A DNA stretch of 38,613 nt from a candidate division WWE3 bacterium (GTDB taxonomy: Bacteria; Patescibacteriota; WWE3; UBA101185; UBA10185). The notes under the pieces are model-generated. The model saw nothing but the letters and a program-made list of their open reading frames with translations, did not search any database and had not been told where the DNA came from. The stretch is taken from assembly GCA_945897985.1 (NCBI GenBank), contig CAMDGN010000005.1:1-38613 (forward strand). Direction: 5' to 3'. Shown here piece after piece: positions 7,874 to 16,161 of this stretch (the stretch's first letter is position 1; each line of letters starts with the position of its first letter). The translations under genes and the position numbers were made by a program.

Positions 7874-9592
7874 TTATTTTTTTAACCTTTCGTTAATAAT
7901 ATCTTTAATATCTTCAACAAAGAAAGGCCTACCATCAAATTTTAGGATTTTGTCAGTAATATCGATTCCGGTGTGTTGTCTGATTAAAATTGCTAATTGT
8001 CCTGAATAATTACATTCAAGAATAACCAGTTTTTTGGCATTTTTTAAAATATTAATGATTTCATCGACTGGAAACGGGTTCATCCAGGTTAAATGCAAGT
8101 AATTAACATTTGTATATTCTTCTAACGCTTGAATAATAGATCCTTTGTTACTCCCCCATGAAACAATAGTTAAATCTGCGTTTTCGTTTCCATAAATTGT
8201 AGGCTTTGGTAAATCGTTTTTGATGAAAGTTTGTAACTTTCTCATTCTTTTATTCATTTGATTGTTTCTATTCTCAATCTCTTCATTCGAAAATCCCTTC
8301 TCGTCGTGCTCGTCTGAATTAGCAATAAAGAAATTTCCAACTCCAGGAATTGTTCTTGGTGAAATCCCATCCTCGGTAATTAAAAATCTTTTAAATTCTG
8401 GAGAAAATTCTGTTGTCATTTTTCCTCTATCAATTCGGTAGTCTGAAATATCGAATTTTGGAACTGACTGCTCGTGTTCGAGGATATTTTTATCAAGTAA
8501 AACAACAACCGGGGTTTGATATTTGTCAGCTAGATAGAAAGCTTCCATAGTCATGTAAAATGCTTCTGTTAGATCACCTGCAGCAAGTACAAGTCTTGGA
8601 AACTCGTCTTGATGTGCATTTAAAACAAACAATAAGTCTCCTTGAGAGTTCCAGGTTGGAAGTCCTGTTGCAGGGCCAGGCCTCATTCCTTCAATAATAA
8701 CTAAAGGTGTTTCGGTAATTCCGGCCAGACCATAACCTTCTGTCATTAGACAAAAACCGCCTCCAGATGTTGCGGTCATTGACCTTGCTCCGGCAAAGGA
8801 GGCGCCTATTGCCATTACAATAGCTGAGATCTCATCCTCGGGTTGCTTAAAAATAAATTTAAATTCAGTTTGAAGTTTTGCTAAATTGGAAAGAACCCCT
8901 GTTATTGGAGACATCGGGTAAATTGCAGAAAACTGTAAACCCGAAGCAACAGCAGCTAAGGAGACAGAATCGCTACCATTTAAGATCATTCTAGACTCCT
9001 TTTTGTGGTTTTGTAATTTAAAGCATGACTCAATTAAATCTTTAAAATTTTCCTGAGCGTATTTATATCCGTGCTCAATTGCTAAAATATCAGCTTTTAA
9101 TATTTCAGGCTTATCATGATATTCTTCTTCAACTAATGTCTGTAAGACAGTCATGTCCCCTTGCATCATTCCTGCAACAACACCTAGAGCAACCATATTG
9201 ATTAAGATATCCTGCCCTCCGATTTCATGAGCCATTTTAGATAAAGGAACTGAAAGAAGTTTTACTGAATTTGGCAAAGATTCAACTTTAATTTTAGAGG
9301 CACCATCGTATAAAACAAAAGCTCCTTCAGATAAAGAATTTTTATGTTTATGGATTGATTCCTGATTTAAGGCCACCAGAAAATCTGTTAATTTGCTTGG
9401 CCCGCTTACTTCTCCGTCAGAAATATTGATTTGCATAACATTATGTCCGCCTCTAATAAGTGAGGGGTATTCAAAGTAATTGTAAATATTGAAACCAGAT
9501 CTGGTTGCAAACCTTGCAAATGTTAGACCAGAGGATTTAATTCCTTGACCAGCTTGACCAGCAATTTTTAATTTATAAACTTTAGTAGGCAT
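7874..9592 (-). CDS. 2-oxoacid:ferredoxin oxidoreductase, fused gamma-alpha subunit
   Basis: KIAGQAGQGIKSSG (gamma); GSDSVSLAAVASGLQFSAIYPMSPITG and TSGGGFCLMTEGYGLAG (alpha). Confidence 0.93.
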   Translation of the reverse strand: MPTKVYKLKIAGQAGQGIKSSGLTFARFATRSGFNIYNYFEYPSLIRGGHNVMQINISDGEVSGPSKLTDFLVALNQESIHKHKNSLSEGAFVLYDGASKIKVESLPNSVKLLSVPLSKMAHEIGGQDILINMVALGVVAGMMQGDMTVLQTLVEEEYHDKPEILKADILAIEHGYKYAQENFKDLIESCFKLQNHKKESRMILNGSDSVSLAAVASGLQFSAIYPMSPITGVLSNLAKLQTEFKFIFKQPEDEISAIVMAIGASFAGARSMTATSGGGFCLMTEGYGLAGITETPLVIIEGMRPGPATGLPTWNSQGDLLFVLNAHQDEFPRLVLAAGDLTEAFYMTMEAFYLADKYQTPVVVLLDKNILEHEQSVPKFDISDYRIDRGKMTTEFSPEFKRFLITEDGISPRTIPGVGNFFIANSDEHDEKGFSNEEIENRNNQMNKRMRKLQTFIKNDLPKPTIYGNENADLTIVSWGSNKGSIIQALEEYTNVNYLHLTWMNPFPVDEIINILKNAKKLVILECNYSGQLAILIRQHTGIDITDKILKFDGRPFFVEDIKDIINERLKK

Positions 9593-12420
9593 TATGAGAA
9601 GCTCTCTGTATAAATTCTATCTGGATGACAGCCATTAGCAAGGAGCAAATCAGTCACATCAGAAATCATATTCCTGTGTCCGCAAAGATAAGCAGAAACT
9701 TTATCCGCATTATGATAATCTCTTTTTATAATTTCAGTTATAAAACCTTTATTTCCTTGCCATTCTGAGGTTGGGTCGGCCACACTTATTTCATAACTAA
9801 AGTTTGGATATTGTTTTTTTAATTCTTCAAGATGGTCAACCCAAAAAATTTCGGAATCATGAGTTAGTCCAAAATAGAGTTTAATTTTTTTGGTAAATTT
9901 TGATTCTTTAAGGGTACAGTCTATCAAACATCGCGTTGCACTCATTCCAGAACCTGTCGCCATAAATAATATTTCTTCAGAACCATCTTGTGGATTGAAG
10001 ACAAATTTACCAAAAGGACCTAAAAAGTCCATTGAATCACCTTCTTTTAAATTATCGAAAAATTGAGATCCAGGACCGCCAGGCCTTGAGTCAACTAACA
10101 AGTCAAAGTGCTTATTATCAGTTCTTGTGGCTATTGAGTAGGCTCTGATAGTGTTTGGTGCTACTTTAACGCTTATATATTGTCCTGGAATAAACTCAAA
10201 CGGTGAGCTTAATTCAAAGCTGCTGTGATGAAATTTAGATGATAAATTCTTATTCGAAGTTGTCTGAGCAGTTATAAATTTAGGACCCTTTGCTTGAAGT
10301 GAGGTTGGAACCAAATCCTTCATTAGGACTTTAGAATCTACAGCCCAGATGTCACTTTTAGTTATTATCAAAGGATTTATTTCGATTTCTTTAGCTTCAG
10401 GGATTATATGCTCTAGTTTTGAAAAATGAATTAACACTTTAACAAGCTCATCAATATTTACTTCGCTCTTTTGAATAATTTTGTTTATTTTCGAATTAAG
10501 AATTAAGTTCTTGGCTTGTAGATGGTTCATTGGAAGCAAGTGAATATTTTTATCCATTATTATTTCGACAAAAGATCCACCAGCCCCAAATAGTATTAAA
10601 TAACCAAATACAGGATCAATTTTCATTCCAACAATTACTTCAATCCCGTTTTCTACTTGTTTTTGAATTTGAATCTGTAAATTCTTCATTTCGGTCTTTA
10701 ATTGAATTTTATTGAAAGCATCTTGAAGTTCCTGGTCGCTTTTAATGCCGGTAATCACTCCCCCAGCATCCAGTTTATGAAGCATTCCCTGGCCTGAAAG
10801 TTTAAGGACTATTGGATAGTTATTTTGAGAAACAAATTCTCTAGCCTCCTCAATTTTTAAAATATATCTGGAAGCCGGAGTTTTAATTCCAACATAGTTC
10901 ATTAATTTATCAGCCTCGATATTTTCTAAAGTTATATGTTTTTCGTTAATAGAGTGTTGGATTATCTTTCTCACTTCATCCTCTTCTTGAATCTTAGAAA
11001 TTGTTTCATAAGAGTTATCGTGGTCACTGGATGAATTTAAATCAATTGATTTCTTATATCTCCACATAGAACCAATAGCTTTAATGGCTCGTTCAGGAAA
11101 CCTATAGACTGGAATTTTATTTTTATTCAAAATTTCTTCGCCTTTAGCAATATTTGTACCTCCGATAAACGAGCAAATGATAGGTTTTTTGTATTTCGAT
11201 GAAACGTAAGAGATGTATTCAGCAGTTTTTTCGATTTGAGTCATTATTTGAGGAGTTAGTAAGAATAGTACATAATCAACATTTGAATTTTCAATTACAA
11301 TTTCTGCTGAATGCCCATACCTTTCGGCCAAAGCATCGCCCATTAAATCTAGAGGGTCATGAAAACTCGCAGATCTTGGAAGAATTTTTCTAAGTTTTGA
11401 AGTTGTAGCTTCGTTAAATTCAATTAAATTTAAGCCTTCTAATACAACAGCGTCAGCGGAAATAACAGCTGGTCCACCGGCATTGGAGATTATTGCTACG
11501 TTTGGTCCAGCGGGAATTTGAGACCAAGCAAATGATTTTGTAATATCAAAAAAATCTTCCATACTTGAACACCTAATAATTCCAGCCTGCTTGAGTGCCG
11601 CATCTAAAACATCATCCTCGCCTGCAATTGATCCGGTATGTGACTTCATTGCAGAAGTCGCGGCGGATGTTTTTCCCGGCTTAATAATAAAGATTGGGTG
11701 TTTTTTAGAAAGTTCAGAAGCAATTTTTATGAATTCAACCCCATTTGAAATAGATTCAAGATACATTCCAATTGAAAAGTTAGATGAATCCCCTTCTCTA
11801 TCTGAAATAGATTTAAAATAATTTAAAATATCATTTTCATTAATATCGCTTTTATTTCCGATAGTTATAAATTCCCCAAAACCAAGACCGATTGAATTAG
11901 CCCAGTCAAAAATACTAGCTGCAATCGCTCCAGATTGGGAAATAAATTTTATATTTCCGACATCCTTAACTGACTCTCCAAAAGTTGCATTAAGCCCAAT
12001 ATTGTTATTTACAAAACCTAGGCAATTAGGGCCTAATAAATTAAGTTCGTTTTCAGAGATAAGTTTCAGCAGTTTTTCTTCTAAAACCTTCCCCTCTTCA
12101 CCGATTTCTTTAAAACCTGATGCATAGAGCACAATATTTTTAATACCTTTTTGAGCAACCTGAGAGATTACATCAAGCGAGATTTCTGAAGGAAGTGAAA
12201 TAGCAACCAAATCACATCCGTCCGGAATAGAAAAAATATCGGGATAACACTTTCTGCCATTTATTTCAGTTGTATTTGGGTTAATTGGGTAAATATCTCC
12301 TTTGAATCCCGAGTTAATAATATTTCGAAGAATAATTGACCCGACTTTTTCTGGAGTTCTGGAAGCACCTATAATTGCAATAGATTTAGGGTTAAAAAAT
12401 AAATTTAAATCTTTAGGCAT
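9592..12420 (-). CDS. Fusion: ADP-forming acyl-CoA synthetase (alpha+beta) with C-terminal FNR-type flavoreductase
   Basis: One 942-aa ORF: CoA-binding FFNPKSIAIIGASRTPEKVG; LLGPNCLGFVN; SHTGSIAGEDDV (ACD catalytic His); ATP-grasp GGSFVEIIMD...EINPLII; then IPGQYISVKV..RAYSIATRTDN..GGPGSQFFDNLKEGD..LGPFGKF..MATGSGMSATR..YLCGHRNMI (about 9592-10320). Confidence 0.92.
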   Translation of the reverse strand: MPKDLNLFFNPKSIAIIGASRTPEKVGSIILRNIINSGFKGDIYPINPNTTEINGRKCYPDIFSIPDGCDLVAISLPSEISLDVISQVAQKGIKNIVLYASGFKEIGEEGKVLEEKLLKLISENELNLLGPNCLGFVNNNIGLNATFGESVKDVGNIKFISQSGAIAASIFDWANSIGLGFGEFITIGNKSDINENDILNYFKSISDREGDSSNFSIGMYLESISNGVEFIKIASELSKKHPIFIIKPGKTSAATSAMKSHTGSIAGEDDVLDAALKQAGIIRCSSMEDFFDITKSFAWSQIPAGPNVAIISNAGGPAVISADAVVLEGLNLIEFNEATTSKLRKILPRSASFHDPLDLMGDALAERYGHSAEIVIENSNVDYVLFLLTPQIMTQIEKTAEYISYVSSKYKKPIICSFIGGTNIAKGEEILNKNKIPVYRFPERAIKAIGSMWRYKKSIDLNSSSDHDNSYETISKIQEEDEVRKIIQHSINEKHITLENIEADKLMNYVGIKTPASRYILKIEEAREFVSQNNYPIVLKLSGQGMLHKLDAGGVITGIKSDQELQDAFNKIQLKTEMKNLQIQIQKQVENGIEVIVGMKIDPVFGYLILFGAGGSFVEIIMDKNIHLLPMNHLQAKNLILNSKINKIIQKSEVNIDELVKVLIHFSKLEHIIPEAKEIEINPLIITKSDIWAVDSKVLMKDLVPTSLQAKGPKFITAQTTSNKNLSSKFHHSSFELSSPFEFIPGQYISVKVAPNTIRAYSIATRTDNKHFDLLVDSRPGGPGSQFFDNLKEGDSMDFLGPFGKFVFNPQDGSEEILFMATGSGMSATRCLIDCTLKESKFTKKIKLYFGLTHDSEIFWVDHLEELKKQYPNFSYEISVADPTSEWQGNKGFITEIIKRDYHNADKVSAYLCGHRNMISDVTDLLLANGCHPDRIYTESFS

Positions 12421-12468
12421 ACCTTAAATTTATTGGATTTTAGTATAAATGTAAAGCGGAGATAAGGC

Positions 12469-12497
12469 TTGAAAATTCATAATATATCCTATAGAAT
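12469..12497 (+). promoter_or_regulatory. Sigma70-like promoter TTGAAA-17-TAGAAT
   Basis: TTGAAA 12469-12474, TAGAAT 12492-12497, then SD gaggaggag before ATG. Confidence 0.4.
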
Positions 12498-12524
12498 ATC
12501 GCTACTTACAATATAGAGGAGGAG

Positions 12525-14198
12525 ATGATGAAGAAGACAGCTGTTTTGATTGTCCTTTGTTTCATAGTCTTTATTAGCTTGTCAGTAAATCGACAAGTTG
12601 TAAAGGCTGTTTCATTGGTTCCAGAGCCTAACACGGTCTGGATCACAGGTAATGGAGTAACGGACACATTCACGCCGGTCAAAGATACAATATGTTGGGG
12701 ATACTATATTCAAGGTTATGGATCCAATGTGGTTGTTAAATGGTATGAAACTGCTTCATCGCCTATTACGATGACAGATGCTGGTTGTGAAATATCGACA
12801 ACTATAACTGTCGCGCAAAGAGCGAGCTGGGCAGCAGCTAAGTACGGACTTAGCTTTGCGTATTCTGAAGTTGGGCCTTCGCCTATTCCGACTAATACTG
12901 CAACTTTCACACCCACACTAACACCCACGGAAACACCTACTAAGACTTACACTCCAACAAATACTGAAACTTTGACACCGACAAGCACAGCCACGAGTAC
13001 GTATACGAATACGGCGACTAATACTGCGACTAGTACTTTCACGTTGACTCCGACAAATACTCCAACGAGTACCCCAACGGAAACACCGACAAGTACAAAT
13101 ACCAGTACGCCTACCAGTTCTTATACAGCAACTGCGACGAATACGGCAACGAGTACTCCGACGTATACTCCTACTAATACCCCAACGGATACTAGTACGA
13201 ACACACCGACAAATACTCCAAGCAATACTCCGACCAGTACGTATACGAATACGGCGACCAATACTGCAACTAGTACACCAACGGAAACACCGACAAGTAC
13301 AAATACCAGTACGCCTACAAGTACTTTTACTAATACAGCAACTTCTACTCCAACGAGTACAGAGACGCCAACTAGTACTAATACTTGGACACCTACTCCG
13401 ACGCTAACGTTTACGTTGACACCAACGGATACAGAAACTAGTACAAGCACCGCAACTCCAACTAGCACGTATACCAGTACGCCTACATGGACGGAAACTT
13501 ATACGAAGACAAGTACTCCAACGAAAACGTACACGAATACGCCGACTGAAACTGATACGCCGACTGAGACAAATACGTTCACTCCTACTCGGACTTTTAC
13601 AAATTCTCCAACAAGGACTAAAACTCCAACGCTGGCAGTAACTGTAATTCCAAGTTTATGGTTCAATTGGACGACTGGCGGAGGAGCTTTTGCAGCATAT
13701 ACACCAAAAGCTGGTGATATATGTTGGGGAAATTCAATCGCAGGATATACCTATGTTGTAATTAAATTCAACAAAGCGTACCCAAGAGGTATTTATAATT
13801 CGGTAAGTTGTCAGTCTCCTGGAAAAAGTAAGTTGATGGATATAAGGAATTATCTTTACTCAAAAGGTTTGAACTTTTCAATCATCGAACTTCCCTACTA
13901 CTCTCCAACCAAGACTAGTATTCCAACGAGAACTCCGACGATTTTGCCAAGATTAAACTCTGACTGGACAACGTTTGGTTTATCTGCAAAGTTCAAACCT
14001 GAAAAGGGGAATATTTGCTGGGGCAAATCAGTTAATGGAAAAGCGTATGTTGTTGCTACATTCAAAATCAACTTTTTCAATCCAATTGAGATTGTTGATG
14101 GGGAATGTATCCTTAGTCCCAGGAACAAGATAACTGATATTGTAAGTTATCTACAGCGTCGAGTTGATTCTAGATATAGAAGCATCTCTTTGCCGTAG
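12525..14198 (+). CDS. Secreted Thr/Pro-rich stalk protein with three 'ICWG...C' domains
   Basis: Signal peptide [21 protein letters not shown]; (T-P-T-x-T)n low-complexity; ICWGYYI/ICWGNSI/ICWGKSV modules, each with a later Cys. Confidence 0.8.
   Translation: MMKKTAVLIVLCFIVFISLSVNRQVVKAVSLVPEPNTVWITGNGVTDTFTPVKDTICWGYYIQGYGSNVVVKWYETASSPITMTDAGCEISTTITVAQRASWAAAKYGLSFAYSEVGPSPIPTNTATFTPTLTPTETPTKTYTPTNTETLTPTSTATSTYTNTATNTATSTFTLTPTNTPTSTPTETPTSTNTSTPTSSYTATATNTATSTPTYTPTNTPTDTSTNTPTNTPSNTPTSTYTNTATNTATSTPTETPTSTNTSTPTSTFTNTATSTPTSTETPTSTNTWTPTPTLTFTLTPTDTETSTSTATPTSTYTSTPTWTETYTKTSTPTKTYTNTPTETDTPTETNTFTPTRTFTNSPTRTKTPTLAVTVIPSLWFNWTTGGGAFAAYTPKAGDICWGNSIAGYTYVVIKFNKAYPRGIYNSVSCQSPGKSKLMDIRNYLYSKGLNFSIIELPYYSPTKTSIPTRTPTILPRLNSDWTTFGLSAKFKPEKGNICWGKSVNGKAYVVATFKINFFNPIEIVDGECILSPRNKITDIVSYLQRRVDSRYRSISLP
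12991..13320 (+). repeat. Imperfect long-period repeats within the Thr/Pro-rich coding region
   Basis: gtacgtatacgaatacggcgac(t/c)aatactgc at ~12998 and ~13238 (240-nt spacing); acggaaacaccgacaagtacaaataccagtacgcctac at 13077 and 13281 (204-nt spacing). Confidence 0.85.
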
Positions 14199-14201
14199 AT
14201 T

Positions 14202-14234
14202 ATGGCGGTGAGGAATTTATTCTTCACCGCTATT
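14202..14234 (+). terminator. Hairpin terminator
   Basis: atggcggtgaggaat..attcttcaccgctat (two G-U wobbles) followed by ttcttta. Confidence 0.7.
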
Positions 14235-14255
14235 TCTTTATAGGCTTTATTCAAA

Positions 14256-14283
14256 TTGACTTTCTGCCCATTTTCTATATAAT
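14256..14283 (+). promoter_or_regulatory. Sigma70-like promoter TTGACT-16-TATAAT
   Basis: TTGACT 14256-14261 and TATAAT 14278-14283; then leader with SD aaggag. Confidence 0.65.
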
Positions 14284-14314
14284 CTATAGGTTATTGCATA
14301 TTAAGGAGAAGAGG

Positions 14315-15217
14315 ATGAAACGATACATTGCTTTACTAGTTTTGATATTAGTAATTGCTATGTCGGTTGATAGTCAGGAAACCAAGGCGGCGGCTCAACC
14401 ACTACCAACTCCAGCAACAAGCTGGACGAGTGGTCCTTCTGCTACCTTTGCTCCCCGTAAGAATTTTATTTGCTGGGGAGATCAAATAGGTTCCTTTATT
14501 GGACCAATTGTGGTGAAATTTCACTCGAATCAACCAACAATGACAATGGTTTTTGCTGGATGTGAGTATGCGCCAATGGTTAGTGCAGAACAGAGAGCTG
14601 AGTGGGCTTTAGAAGTATATGGAAGATACTTTTCGTATGAAGATGTTGGTTTACCAACTGCAACTCCAACGAACACATCTACCAGTACTAAGACTCGGAC
14701 TAATACCCCGACCTTAACTAAAACACCATCAAAAACTCCGACTCCTTCATTAACTTTAACGCCTTCTGAAACACCGACGGAAACTGAAACTCCAACCGAG
14801 ACAATGACTCCAACCGAGACAATGACTCCAACGGAAACACCCACTCGAACGTATACAAAAACTAGAACTTATACTCGAACACCTTCGAGTACAAGAACTA
14901 GAACGTATACAAGAACCCCGTCCAATACTAGAACCCCAGTCCCGCCTAGTCCCACTCTTTACAGAGGTATAAGGTCCATAGTCGTTAACTGGTCAAGTAA
15001 TGGAAAAACGGTAAATGTGGTTCCCAGTTATAGATGGACCTGTTGGGGTACGATTAACGGCGTGAAGGATGTTGTAATCTTTTACAGGACGGATTATTCC
15101 TATCCAGAGTCAATTAACGGTGCTTGTCAAATCAAAAATGTGTATGATATTGCACAAATTTGGAATTATTGGCAATTTAAAACCGGTAGAAAATGGACTC
15201 AAATGTCTTTGCCCTGA
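14315..15217 (+). CDS. Secreted Thr/Pro-rich stalk protein with two 'CWG...C' domains (paralogue of 12525-14198)
   Basis: Signal peptide MKRYIALLVLILVIAMSV; FICWGDQIG...FAGCEY and WTCWGTING...NGACQI flanking a TPTETPT stalk; both proteins end in SLP. Confidence 0.8.
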   Translation: MKRYIALLVLILVIAMSVDSQETKAAAQPLPTPATSWTSGPSATFAPRKNFICWGDQIGSFIGPIVVKFHSNQPTMTMVFAGCEYAPMVSAEQRAEWALEVYGRYFSYEDVGLPTATPTNTSTSTKTRTNTPTLTKTPSKTPTPSLTLTPSETPTETETPTETMTPTETMTPTETPTRTYTKTRTYTRTPSSTRTRTYTRTPSNTRTPVPPSPTLYRGIRSIVVNWSSNGKTVNVVPSYRWTCWGTINGVKDVVIFYRTDYSYPESINGACQIKNVYDIAQIWNYWQFKTGRKWTQMSLP

Positions 15218-15232
15218 TTTATATAATGGCGA

Positions 15233-15262
15233 TATGTAGAAATACATATCGCCATCTTCGTT
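15233..15262 (+). terminator. 13-bp perfect hairpin with GAAA loop (approximate coordinates)
   Basis: atggcgatatgta-gaaa-tacatatcgccat followed by cttcgtttta. Confidence 0.75.
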
Positions 15263-15271
15263 TTATATACA

Positions 15272-15300
15272 TTGACGAGAAGATACTATAAATATATTAT
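15272..15300 (+). promoter_or_regulatory. Promoter TTGACG-17-TATTAT, -10 box 6 nt before ATG
   Basis: TTGACG 15272-15277, TATTAT 15295-15300, ATG 15307. Confidence 0.6.
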
Positions 15301-15306
15301 AAAAAT

Positions 15307-15855
15307 ATGCCTTCATTAGAGCAACAGCCATCAGGTTTAGAGATTTCAAAAAAAGAAAAATTAGAAAGATTAGAAAAAAGCCTTTCTTCATCTGAAAGAG
15401 CTGGACTTATAAAAAGATGGAGAGATGTTTCTAATAATTCTGAAGCAAAAGAAAATTTAGCTGCATTTGCTAGACTTGGAATTAATGTTGGTATCACAAT
15501 AGCAGATATGGTTCCAGGAGCTGGTGAAGCGACGGAGACTGGTTTAAATGTACTTAGATTGGCAGGGAATGTTTACCCTTGGTTAAGAGAAATTCACCCA
15601 ACAAAAAGTTTAAGTGCTACAGAAACTATTGCTGTTCAAGCCCTCTCCTCACCTGCCGAACTTGCTAGTTTGGGTACAGCTCCAACCTACCTTATAAATA
15701 CTATTAGACAAACTTGGGCTGACTATAAAGCCGGTAATTTTTCTAAACTAAAATATGTTGCAGGATATTTAATAACTGGAGATACAGATTACTATAATAA
15801 ATTAAAAGAGAATTCAAGCAATCTTGATACTGCTGCAGGACTCTTTAAGAAATAA
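15307..15855 (+). CDS. Hypothetical protein
   Basis: ORF with promoter; Gly/Ala-rich LGINVGITIADMVPGAGEATETGLNVLRLAG segment. Confidence 0.6.
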   Translation: MPSLEQQPSGLEISKKEKLERLEKSLSSSERAGLIKRWRDVSNNSEAKENLAAFARLGINVGITIADMVPGAGEATETGLNVLRLAGNVYPWLREIHPTKSLSATETIAVQALSSPAELASLGTAPTYLINTIRQTWADYKAGNFSKLKYVAGYLITGDTDYYNKLKENSSNLDTAAGLFKK

Positions 15856-15857
15856 AT

Positions 15858-16094
15858 ATGGATTTAAAAATGCAAAAAATTGAAGCAATAAAAACATTAC
15901 TTGAGTTTTCATTACTTTTTAATAATAAAGTAAAAGCTGAAATTATAAATAATTTAAGCAAATTTACTGAACCTGAAATCGAAAGCTTAGGAAAACTACT
16001 AGCAATAGAACATGAGAATAGATCTTCTCTCGATGAAGCAACTATCAAATCTTATATTGAAAACTTTAGCAAAACTTACGGAAAAAGGCACTAA
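15858..16094 (+). CDS. Hypothetical short helical protein
   Basis: ORF starts 2 nt after the previous stop, so likely co-transcribed. Confidence 0.5.
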   Translation: MDLKMQKIEAIKTLLEFSLLFNNKVKAEIINNLSKFTEPEIESLGKLLAIEHENRSSLDEATIKSYIENFSKTYGKRH

Positions 16095-16161
16095 TTATAC
16101 TGATAATAGAATGGATTATCTTAGTTGCTACTCGCTATCTAGATTTAACACTATTAATTTA

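Noticed and set aside
10530-11821. Plus-strand ORFs inside the ACD-FNR gene (10530-10715, 11199-11393, 11591-11821)
   Set aside because: Short, no family resemblance, and antisense to a well-supported coding frame.
13121-13468. Antisense ORFs in the stalk genes (also 12716-12928, 13898-14128, 14530-14844)
   Set aside because: VGVxVxV translations are mirror images of the Thr/Pro repeat; no start signals.
12991-13620. Regular short repeats resembling a CRISPR or satellite array
   Set aside because: In-frame Thr/Pro coding repeats within one long ORF; no constant repeat plus unique spacer structure and no cas genes.
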